Assembly: GCA_037447655.1 (NCBI GenBank) | Contig: JBBHKE010002877.1 | Span: forward strand, 282,152 to 346,151 | Reading direction: 5' to 3' | Length of the DNA: 64,000 bases | Origin: Zygnema cylindricum | Taxonomy: Eukaryota; Streptophyta; Zygnematophyceae; Zygnematales; Zygnemataceae | Shown: piece after piece, positions 55,011 through 64,000 of the stretch | How positions within the stretch are numbered: the stretch's first letter is position 1 | How the letters are laid out: every line of letters begins with the position of its first letter | Notes under the pieces: generated by a model | Told to the model about the DNA's origin: nothing | Database searches by the model: none | What the model saw: the letters and a program-made list of their open reading frames with translations, nothing else | Translations under genes and position numbers: made by a program

Positions 55011-56380
55011 TCGCCCGATCTCTTCGCAAGATCTTGCTAAATACTGTTGTTGCCATCGACAAGATTACCAAAAGTCGATTCCTCTCACGCCACCCGAGTT
55101 ATAAACCATAATCGGAAAGAATTCACTCACAACACTCAACTGCGTCTGTTTGTCTACTTTGGCTACCAAAAAACATGTATTGACACGCCCCATTAGTTTA
55201 TCATTAACACAAAAAATGCTTCAAAAAATGTTCATGTGTAGTATGTATCTCGGTGGCAATTTAGGTTTTTGTAGTAATATTGATGAGCCATAATATTGCA
55301 ACAAGATTGAAAGAAATGTAGGCTCGAGTAATTGAATTTGTAACCCATAGTTCTCGACATGAAACTTCAACTTTGGACTTTGCAAAAAAGAGAAAATACC
55401 ACTTCGTGCATCTATGTTAAATGCATATGCTTTACATTTAATCATCCATAGTATTCTCATAGCCGTTGATTCTACAATTTGATGGGCCAATTTAACCATT
55501 TAATCCTCATATCCGGTATGTTTAATTTAAAGCCTTGCTAAATGTGTTTATGGTGTCCGTACTCAAGCACCATATGTTTATTGCTTGGTGTTGCACGATT
55601 GAAAGACAGGGCCGTAAAACCATAAAGTGAAAGTATGTTATGTTTTAAAAAGTATCGCGTAAAAGTATGAATCATTATCAAGGTCACTCAATTAAGCCAA
55701 TATTCAAAGGATAAGCCCAAAGTACCACTGTCTCCCCTTGTAACATTGTTGCGAATTAAAATAAAATCTTGGTACAAAACAAAATAAAAATCGTACTGTG
55801 TTGACAGGTTATTTCAAACAATAAAAAAAAAGACGAGAACAATAATTAAAAAACAAAAATGATGATCGGATGATTGTCAAATAACAACTGTGAATAAAAT
55901 TGTAACAATGGTCAAAATATACGGACGACTTATAAAGTAGTACTCCAAAATTGACAAATCTACTTTGCATGCCTTTTAGCATTTGTCATTGTTATATACT
56001 CTTTTCGAGGGTTTTTCAATGTAGCGTTGTGTAACTTCGATATCCATATTATCTTCCGTCAAATGATGTAGGGATGCGGTACATGGTTTGAGGACCAACT
56101 AAAAAATTATCACGATATATCGATTCGGATTTGGGGGGAAGAGGACTGCTAAGAGGTTTGTTCACAATGTGTGCGAGTGGGAGGCGGGCGCGGGGGGGGG
56201 GCTTTTGAAATCTTTTTCACAATCCATTTTGCACAACAGTAGGAAAATACATTACCATAATAAAGTGCAAAGAAAGTAGAGAGTTATAGCAACAACTAAC
56301 AATCCTATATTAATCGACAGTTTTCCATGATATATTTATAATCTATCGTGATATATTCCTTACCGCTATATAGAGCCTAT
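55011..56380. other. No gene recognised
   Basis: The minus-strand frame at 55221-55499 (92 codons) has no motif and no splice-site support. A short G-run lies at 56191-56201. Nothing else could be assigned. Confidence 0.5.
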
Positions 56381-57417
56381 TGTTGAAATTAATAGATTTC
56401 TAGAGTATTTTCTAGGTTTAAATATGTTAGTATAAAAAGAAAAGAAAAGGACGGACAACCTGTCTCCACCTCCTCTCTTTAGCCCCCATACTTGTTGTAG
56501 TCACTAAAGGATAGAGAGGGTGGTTGATCCATGGCTGCCTTAGTTCAACAATCAGTTTTTAGTGGGTTACTAAAAATATACTTGACGGACCCGGGATTTG
56601 ATTTTGGTACCTGCCGTTCGTCAAGTTGGCCGATAACAGTCAACTTTATCTTATTAGAATAGGACCAATGCTAAATGCTATAGTACGTGATAGATATATA
56701 TTTAGTTAAAAGGAAACAAATTCATTTAACTGAAATTATTTATGGCATACATAGATAAAGTTTTATAAACGTACGAAGTGCAATGCTACATTGAAACAGA
56801 AATCGCGCATTTTGTTTTGACCGCGAAACAAATATCGCGCAGGTATTTATAACGGCCAATGTTGCATTTTGAGTCAAATCCAACGGCGCACATCATCACC
56901 GAGATCCCGGAATGGTCACTTTGGCATTAAGTGACGTGGCATAACCTGGCGCCACGTGGAGAGATAACATTCGGTCGCGGGAATTCCGAGGAACGTACTG
57001 ACGAGTGAAAAATGGACACGGGTCCGCTTAATAGCCTTGTCGTACATAGGCCGTACAAAAAGTACATCGGCAGTAGAACTTTTATGTACTGTACAGTATT
57101 CCGATTGGTTAGTACAGTTAACAGATAGGGGTTGTGAGAGAGAGCTAGGACTTAGAAAAATTCTGGTGGATGGTCTTCTCTCTCTTTGAGAGGTTCTATA
57201 AAATTGGTATTTTTGTCGGCTTATAACTTATCGCCTGGTTGGGCATTTACAGAGATTCATTTTCCTACGGACTCAAGGGAGTCCAAGCTGCACAGGGTGC
57301 AATCAGATTGTCTGCTTGTCTGCTTGGGTAGTAGTGGTTGCCATTGCAAACGGGTTAGTTAATAACTATCAAGAGGCTTCCTATACTCTGTAGTCCAATG
57401 GAGGACACAAAGTGTCA
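56381..57417 (-). repeat. LTR-like repeat A (1037 bp), minus orientation
   Basis: On the minus strand it reads TGACACTTTGTGTCCTCCAT...TTAATTTCAACA, the same family as B, C and D. It carries a tRNA-like block at about 56583-56660 (minus). It faces the start of the copia Gag fragment at 57418, in opposite orientation to B. No matching target duplication was found. Confidence 0.82.
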
Positions 57418-57599
57418 TGTTATGGGTCAACCCTCTAGGGTGGCTACCTTCAATGGATTTGGGTTCATCAATTGGGAAGTTATGATGATAGGAGCTTTGT
57501 GTGAAAAACGATACTGGGGTATCGTCAGTGGACAAGTGAAATGTCCACCTTCAAGAACTCCACCAGGATTTGGAGGAGTAAGGTTTCCTACAGCAACAG
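57418..57599 (+). pseudogene. Copia Gag N-terminal fragment (copia-3)
   Basis: It encodes VATFNGFGFINWEVMMIGAL, the conserved start of Ty1/copia Gag (aromatic-NG-x-x-[FY]-x-x-W), then CEKRYWGIVSGQVKCP. It is interrupted at 57599 by LTR-like repeat B and resumes at 58646 after the target duplication aacag. Stops after the join and the absence of a proper LTR or primer-binding site on its left show it is a relic. Confidence 0.7.
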
Positions 57600-58640
57600 T
57601 GCAATTCTGTGTCCTCCATTGGACCACAGAATACAGGAAGCCTCTAGATAGTATTTAACTAACCCACTTTAAGCCACAACCACTGCTGCCCAAGAAGGCA
57701 AACTGACAATTTGACTGCACCCCTGTGTAGCCTGGACTCCCCTGAGTCCGTAGAAAAAAGAATCACTGAAAAAGGCCAACCAGGCGATAAATTATAGGGT
57801 GGCAAAGATGCCAATTTATACAAACTCTCAGAGAGAGGACTATCTACCTAAATTTTCCTAAGTCCTAGTTTTTCCTACTTCCCTCTCACAGCTCCTATCT
57901 ACTGCCTGTACGAACCAATCAAAAAACTGTATAGTACAAGAAAGTACTACTGCCGATGTACTTTCTGTACGGCCTCTGTACGACACGGCCATTAAGTAGA
58001 CGCGTGTCCACTTTTAACTCGTCCGTACGTTCCTCGGAATTCCCGCGACCGAATGATGTCTTCCCACGTGGCGCCAGGTCATGCCACGTCACTAAATGCC
58101 AAAATGACCATTCCGGGATTTCGGCGATGATGTGCGCCGTTAGATTTGACGCAAAATTCAATCTCGGCCGTAATAAATACTTGCGCGATATTTGTTTCGC
58201 TGTCGAAACAAAATGCGCGATATCCATTTCAAACAAGTACAGTACTTCGTATTTAGTAGAACTGTATCTATGCGTGGCGTTAAGAGTTTCAGTTAAATGA
58301 ATCTAGTACATTACAATAGTTTAAATAATAATGAAACCCTATATCTCCTAACGGACTTCTACGACAGACTGGTTAGAGCTAACGGCTACGCCGTACTCTG
58401 CCGGTCGGGGGTTCGAGTCCTGCCGGACTCAACCTTTTGTTGAGAGAGGCTTAAGCCACTCTTTAGTCCTTCCTATGGAGTTGAGGCAGCCATGGCTCCA
58501 TTGCTCTCTCTCTCTCTCCTTCAGTGACTACAACAAGTATGGGGGCGAGAGTGAGAGAAGAGATAGAGGCAGGCTGCCTACTTTTTCTTTTCTAATAAAT
58601 TTAGACCTAGAAAATATATTAAAAACTACTTATTTCAACA
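57600..58640 (+). repeat. LTR-like repeat B (1041 bp), solo LTR with 5-bp duplication
   Basis: TGCAATTCTGTGTCCTCCAT...TTATTTCAACA, starting TG and ending CA, with the direct repeat aacag on both sides (57595-57599, 58641-58645). It interrupts the copia-3 gag. This is the expected appearance of a solo LTR. Confidence 0.85.
58353..58430 (+). other. tRNA-like motif inside LTR-like repeat B
   Basis: ACTGGTTAGAGCTAACGGCT resembles a tRNA D-arm and A box, and GGGGGTTCGAGTCC a T-arm and B box, at roughly tRNA spacing. The acceptor stem does not close, so it is not a working tRNA. The same block occurs at 60650-60730 (C). A more diverged form (AGATCAAATCCCGGG) is in A and D. Confidence 0.4.
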
Positions 58641-58645
58641 AACAG

Positions 58646-59877
58646 CTGGCTGAGCGGAGGAGGCAGATGATGGGGACTGCAGTGTGTCCGAAAAAGGGAA
58701 AGGGAAGGAGACACCCCTCACTCCTATTGCCACAATACTGGGAGCAGCGACCGTGAAAACCGCGAAGAACGACACTCAAATGTGGGAGGATGTAAATATG
58801 GCTGCCAAGAACTTCATTTTGAGGCACCTCACTCAAGCATTGGCCACCCCTCATCTTCACATTTACAAGGCCGAGGAGTTGTGGGTGAGTTTGGTGGAGA
58901 TTTATAGAGCTCAAACTATTCAGGAGCTCTAGTTGGCTGAGCAAAAGCTAGTGAGTTACACTTTAAAGGAGGAAAGATGTTAGATTACTGTAATGATCTT
59001 TCTTGTTTGTATATGGAGATGGAAAGTGCCGGGTGGACAGGTAGAATGAAAATGAAAGTTAACACCGTTATCATAAAGTTACCAAATGAGTTTGACAACA
59101 TAGTGTACCGAGTACCGGAAATTCTTGATATTTCATAGAAATAGAACACAGTGGTCATGATGATATTTGTGCAAGAAAACACAATAGAGATTACGAGAGG
59201 AGGAAAGAGCATTCAAGCTCTAATAGCAAGAGGGGACCAATGTGGAAAGACCCGAAGAAACCGTACAAAGGGGAAAAAGATCATTCTGGAGGACTGAGGC
59301 CCCCAAAGGGTCTTTCTCATTTTTGCAAAAAGCCGGGACACTTCATCGCAGATTTTGTCAAGCAATCGGAGCTGAGGCTCCAAAAGAACAGTGGAGGGGG
59401 TTCTTCCGGTGGGAAGAAAAAGGCACTTGTGGTTACAAAAGTGACAGGAGAAACTGAGGATGAGTCCTCTGAGGAGGATGGGGAGCTTCTTCTTGACGAG
59501 AGTCTGGAGGAGAAGGAGATCCCTCGGAGACAGAAAAGTGCCATTGGAGCAATTCGGGAAGCTCCACAGGAAGGATGGATCATCGACTCAGGTGCATCCA
59601 TGCATATGTGTGTGATAAAGAACTCTTCACTAAGCTAACAATGATCCCTACTGTAGAGATATAGTAGGGGGATGGGAGAGTTGTTACTACAGATCTAGTG
59701 GGATCAATAGATCTGAAAGTCTTAGTGGAGGGTTAGACTTATATACTTGTATTCTCAGATGTACTCTACATTCCTCAACTGAGTAAAACTCTTGTCTTTA
59801 CGTCTGTGTTAGATGACAAAGAGTTTGATACCTTCACCAAAAAGGGAGTCTTTACAACTAAGTATAGGGATGAAGTT
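58646..59877 (+). pseudogene. Copia-3 Gag C-terminal part, zinc-knuckle remnant and protease
   Basis: It continues the fragment at 57418: NDTQMWEDVNMAAKNFILRHL, AEELWVSLVEIYRAQTIQEL (stop), then VNTVIIKLPNEFDN and a degenerate nucleocapsid knuckle (FCKKPGHFIADF). The protease active site is WIIDSGASMHMC near 59575. Several stops and frame changes occur (58930, 58981, 59138, 59637). It is cut at 59877 by repeat C, and the rest of pol is missing on this strand. Confidence 0.7.
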
Positions 59878-60947
59878 TGAATTTATGTGTCCTCCATTGG
59901 ACTACATAATACAGGAAGCCTCTAGATAGTTTTTAACTAACCCACTTTCAATGGCAACCACTGCTACACAAGAAGAAAAACAGACAATCTGACTACACCC
60001 CTCTTCAGCCTAAACTCCCTTGAGTTCGTAGAAAAAGAAATCTCTAAAAACGCCCAACCAGGCTATAAGTTATAGGGTGGCAAAGATGCCAATTTATACA
60101 AACTCTCAAAGAGAGAGAGGATTATCTACCTGATTTTTCCTAAGTCCTAGTTTTTCCTAGTTCCCTCTCACAACCCCTATCTACTGCATGTACGAATTAA
60201 TCAAATTACTGTACAGTACCAGAAAGTACTACTGCCGATGTAGAGTACTACTGCCGATGTACTTTCTGTACGGCCTCTTTACGACAAGGCCATTAGGCGG
60301 ACGCGTGTCCATTTTCCACTCGTCCGTATGTTCCTCGGAATTCCCGTGACCGAATGTCATCTCTCCACGTGGCGCTAGGTCATGCCACGTCACTAAATGC
60401 CAAAGTGACCATTCTGAGATTTCAGCTATGATTTGCGCCGTTAGATTTGACGCGAAATTGAATCTCAGCCGTAATAAATACTTGCGCGATATTTGTTTCG
60501 TTGTCGAAACAAAATGCACAATATTCGTTTTAAATTAGTACAGTACTTCGTATTTTGTAAAACAATATCTATGCGTGCTTTAAAGAGTTTCACTTAAATG
60601 ATTTTTGTATAACACAATAGTTTAAATATTAATGAAACCCTATATCTCCTAACAGACTTCTACGACAAACTGGTTAGAGCTAACGGCTACGCCGCGCTCT
60701 GCAGGTCGGGGGTTTGAGTCCTGCCGGACTAATCTTTTGTTGAGAGTGACTTAAGCCACTCTTTAGTCCTTCCTATGGAGCTGAGGCAGCCATGGCTCCA
60801 TCGCTCTCTCTCTCTCTCCTTCAGTGACTACAACAAGTATGGGTGCAAGAGAGAAGAGATAGAGGCAGGCTGCCTACATTTTCTTCATTTGTTTTTCCGC
60901 TAATTAGTTTAGACCTAAAAAATACAATAAAACTACTTATTTCAACA
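59878..60947 (+). repeat. LTR-like repeat C (1070 bp)
   Basis: TGAATTTATGTGTCCTCCAT...CTTATTTCAACA, same family as A, B and D. It includes a small internal direct duplication (GTACTACTGCCGATGTA twice near 60225-60260). The flanks aagtt and ctcca do not match: the left flank is plus-strand copia, the right flank minus-strand copia. This suggests recombination at this LTR. Confidence 0.82.
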
Positions 60948-61038
60948 CTCCACTTATTTTCTAGTCTAATTTTGAACTTTTCTTTTAATCCACATTATTC
61001 CCTACAATATTTTAACCTTGGAGATGGCACAGGTTTGG

Positions 61039-63089
61039 TCATCGTGTCAGCCATATTTTCTCATCAAATCTATATACAAGATTCACTATTTTATTCTCAA
61101 CTTTTTCTCTTACGAAACTTAATTTTATGTCCATATGTTTAGCCTTAAAATGATGTTTTCGATTGGCTGCAATTGCTATGGCCGCTTGATTATCACAAAA
61201 CACTTCATGCACTACCTTTTTCATATAACCTATTTCTTGCAGCAAGGACTTGACCCACATCAACTATTTCAGAGCACAACAATAGGCCATGAACTCAGCC
61301 TCCATAGTGGACTGAGCAACCACCTTTTGTTGCTTACTGCTCCAACAGCAAGCACCTTCCCCAACATACAAAACATACCCAGAAGTGCATCGTCTCATAG
61401 GTGCGTCCCCATAACTAGCGTCACTCCAAGTAGTGATGTCAGTATGCTCCCCTCCCAAATGCAACCATAACTCTCTGGTCCCCAACAGATATCTCATGAC
61501 TCTCTTGGCTGCCTCCCAGTCTCTCTTCTTAGGATCATTATGACTCCTACTTAGTACTCCAATTGCTGCCGCTATGTCCGGTCTGGTACATTTCATAAAA
61601 TAGATTAAACTTCCTACTACCTGTCTATAAGGGATAGAATTCATAAATTCTCTCTTCTCTAGACTCATCTGATCGTCTAAGATCATCACTCCTCCTTCTA
61701 CACTCCCATCACTTCTTTTTTTCAATTCCATGGGAGTGGTACAACTGTTAGCATTTTCCATCTGGAATTTCACAAGCATATTACCTATTGCTTTTTCTGA
61801 GTAAGTCTGATAATCTTCTTCACCCTATCTCTCTCCATTTAAATCCCCAAAATATATCTTGCCTCCCCTAAATCCTTTATATCAAATCTACTTCTAAGAT
61901 CTTTCTTTAACTTATTGATCCTTTCCAAAGATTTACTCAACACAAGCAGATCATCCATATAAATTGCAATAAAAATGACACCATTCTCATCCTCAAACAT
62001 ATAGATAGAATGGTCAGAGCTTATACGGATATATCCCAGACCGGTGAGAAACTCATCTAGTTTCTTATTCCACTGTCACGGAGCCTGCTTTAGTCCATAT
62101 AAGGACTTTATTAGTTTGCAGACTTTGATCTCTTCTCCTTCTTCCACGAACCCCTCGTATTGTCTCATGAAAATTTCTTCCTCTAACTCACCATTAAGAA
62201 ATGCATAATTAATGACTATCTAGTGTATTTCCATGTCTTCCGTTGATGCCAGACTGAGGAGAATCCTTACTGATGGGAACCGAACAACTAGAGCAAAGGT
62301 CTCCTCATAGTCAATCTCCTCCTTTTGGTTGAACCCTTTTGCTACCAATCGACCCTTTTATCTCTCAATGGAATTATCTGGGTTGAGTTTTAGTTTAAAT
62401 ACCCATTTACACCCAATAGGTTTCTGTCTGGAGGGTAATCCCCTAGTTCCCAAATATTTGCTTCCATGATAGAAGCCATCTTATCATTTATGGCTCTAAT
62501 CCATCTTTCTTTCTCTGGACTATTCACTGCCTCTGAGTAAGACTGAGGCTCATCTGGGTGAGATAGCTTAGTTACCTTATGAGAGGCTTGTTTTTTCCTG
62601 TATCCGTTTGCTGCTCTTTATTCCTCCCTCAAACTCCAAAGCTGGAATAGATGGAAGTCTTGGATTTCTTCTCACTGTCTCATCGACTCCCCTGTCCATG
62701 GAAGCTGGTTCTTGTCTCGCTTCTTCTATCTCCTCCAAATCCATAGGAGTATATGAGGTATTGGTGAGTCTTCTGTATCTTGGATCTCCCCTAAATCTGC
62801 AATCACTGTTTCACTCATGTCCCATACGGGAATGACCGAGTTCTCCTCACTTTCTGACTCAAATCTGATTCTTATCTTTTTTGTATATTTAAAGGGGTCA
62901 AATGCCATAACAACTAAGTGTTTGACTAGAATGATATCTTTCTTTGCTAAGTCATAGACTCTATATCCCTTAACATCCTCATCAATCCCACAAAGTATCA
63001 AGGTTTTCCCTTAGCATCTAGTTTCCAGTTTTTCCTATCTGTGTCAAGACTGTAAACTTGGCTACCAAATACTTTAGGGTGTGAGATAT
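61039..63089 (-). pseudogene. Copia pol remnant: post-integrase linker, RT and RNase H
   Basis: Reading the minus strand from 63089: DEDVKGYRVYDLAKKDIILV (integrase C-terminal linker), an acidic linker, then RT with LNGELEEEIFM, SLYGLKQAP (stop follows) and YMDDLLVLS near 61960. Then come LVKFQMENANSCTTPMELK, CTRPDIAAAIGVLSRSHNDP and RNase H with CTSGYVLYVGEG, AQSTMEAEFMAY, FCDNQAAIAIAAN and KHMDIKLSFVRE. Stops and frameshifts are frequent. It differs clearly from copia-1 and copia-2 and, like copia-3 on the other strand, is broken by a family LTR (D, at 63090). It may be the missing pol of copia-3 after an inversion. Confidence 0.8.
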
Positions 63090-64000
63090 TGTAATTCTGT
63101 GTCCTCTATTGGACCACAGAATACAAGAAGCCTCTAAATAGTTTTTATCTAGCCCACTTTAAGCCATAGCCAGTGATGCCGAAGCAATCAAACTGACAAT
63201 CTGAATGCAACCCTGTGCAGCCTGGACTCCCCTAAGTCCGTAGGATAAAGAATCACCAAAACAGCCCAACCAGACGATAAGTTATGAGGCACTAAAAATG
63301 CCAATTTGTACAAACTCTCAAAGGGAGAGGTGACTACCTACCAAAATTTTCTAAGTCCTGATTCCTTCTAATAACTTTTATCTACTGAAGTACGGACCAA
63401 TCAAATTACTGTACCATACCAAAAGGTACTACTACCGGTGTACCTTTTGTACGGCCTATGTACGACAAGGCTATTAAGCGGACGCGTGTCTGCTTTTTAC
63501 TCGTCCCTACATTCCTCGGAATTCCCATGACCGAATGTCATCTCTCCACGTGGCTCCAGGTCATGCCACGTCACAAAACGCCAAGGTGACCACTCCGGGA
63601 TTTCGGCGATGACGTGCGCCGCCGGATTTGTAATGAGACGTAATCTTAGCCGTTATAATAACTTGCGAGATATTTGTTTCGCTGTCAAACAAATGCGAGG
63701 TATTCATTTGAAATGTTGTCGTTCTAAAACTGTATCTATGCACGCCGTATCCAGTTTTAGTTGAATGGATTTATTACTTCCTAAATGTATATATATCTAT
63801 CACATTATATAGCATTTAGCATTGGTCCTAGTCTAATAGGATAAAGCTAACCGCTATCGGCAAACTTGACAGACCGCAGGTACCGAGATCAAATCCCGGG
63901 TCCGTCAGGACTATTTTTAGTAACCTACTAAAAATAACTGCCTGTTGAACTAAGGCTGCCATGGATCAACCACCCTCTCTATCCTTCAGTGACTACAACA
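63090..64000 (+). repeat. LTR-like repeat D, truncated by the window end
   Basis: TGTAATTCTGTGTCCTCTAT..., same family as A-C. It has the tRNA-like block at about 63838-63910 (diverged form, as in A). About 120 bp of its 3' end lie beyond the window. It interrupts the minus-strand copia pol. Confidence 0.85.

Noticed and set aside
57600-57630. Helitron-type hairpin end (ATTCTGTG...CACAGAAT)
   Set aside because: Repeats A-D start TG and finish CA, and B has a 5-bp target duplication, which fits LTRs; Helitrons make no duplication.
58353-58430. Functional tRNA gene
   Set aside because: A- and B-box-like parts are present but the acceptor stem does not pair and the T-stem has a mismatch; annotated only as tRNA-like.

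Overview
This window comes from the nuclear genome of a eukaryote and is dominated by repeats. Spliceosomal GT-AG introns, Ty1/copia elements whose primer-binding site (TGGTATCGGAGCAG) fits an initiator-Met tRNA, Ty3-like remnants, TIR DNA transposons and interspersed AAACCCTAA boxes fit a plant or algal-type lineage. The organism cannot be fixed from the sequence alone. There are no bacterial-style operons and no CRISPR array. Most long open frames are by-products of purine-rich tracts, trinucleotide repeats or inverted repeats and are not annotated.

Three host gene pieces stand out. At the left edge (257-378, +) is the last exon of a tyrosine-aminotransferase-like gene. At 22249-24500 (-) is a complete four-exon gene, with every intron in phase 1, for a secreted protein of about 250 residues: signal peptide, six-cysteine domain, Pro/Arg-rich hinge, second six-cysteine domain. 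At 48300-48424 (-) is one internal exon of a Rho GDP-dissociation inhibitor.

Mobile DNA by region. 3.3-5.5 kb: decayed Ty3-like sequence. 5.8-9.3 kb: head-to-head gag/protease fragments forming a palindrome; a related fragment lies at 12.6-13.7 kb inside a unit bounded by 22-bp inverted repeats. 15761-21625: a decaying copia element (TSD gtttt) nested in an older copia RT fragment. 25.3-26.1 kb: two small TA-flanked MITEs. 26590-28071: a 1.48-kb near-perfect palindrome with TAA duplications, abutting a 676-bp TAA-flanked MITE. 29123-35158: a very young copia element whose 623-bp LTRs look identical (TSD taaca). 35855-45493: a 9.6-kb pogo-like (Tc1/mariner superfamily) element with TA duplications, a spliced 605-residue DDE transposase, and a second repeat-rich gene inside the 3-kb first intron. 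Its boundaries are supported by a paralogous empty site next door. A truncated copy of the same element lies at 10.65-12.61 kb. 52.2-55.0 kb: two long-TIR elements with 8-bp duplications. 56.4-64 kb: a mosaic of fragmented copia coding sequence on both strands, broken up by four ~1.04-kb LTR-like repeats that carry a tRNA-like motif.

The most interesting points are: the pogo-like element with its nested cargo gene and derived MITEs; a stop codon kept at the same integrase-RT boundary codon in two different copia elements, one of them in the UAG-CAA-UUA readthrough context; the tandem-domain secreted protein gene; and a recurring GCGACGA...TCGTCGC hairpin motif shared by the pogo-like element and one copia LTR.
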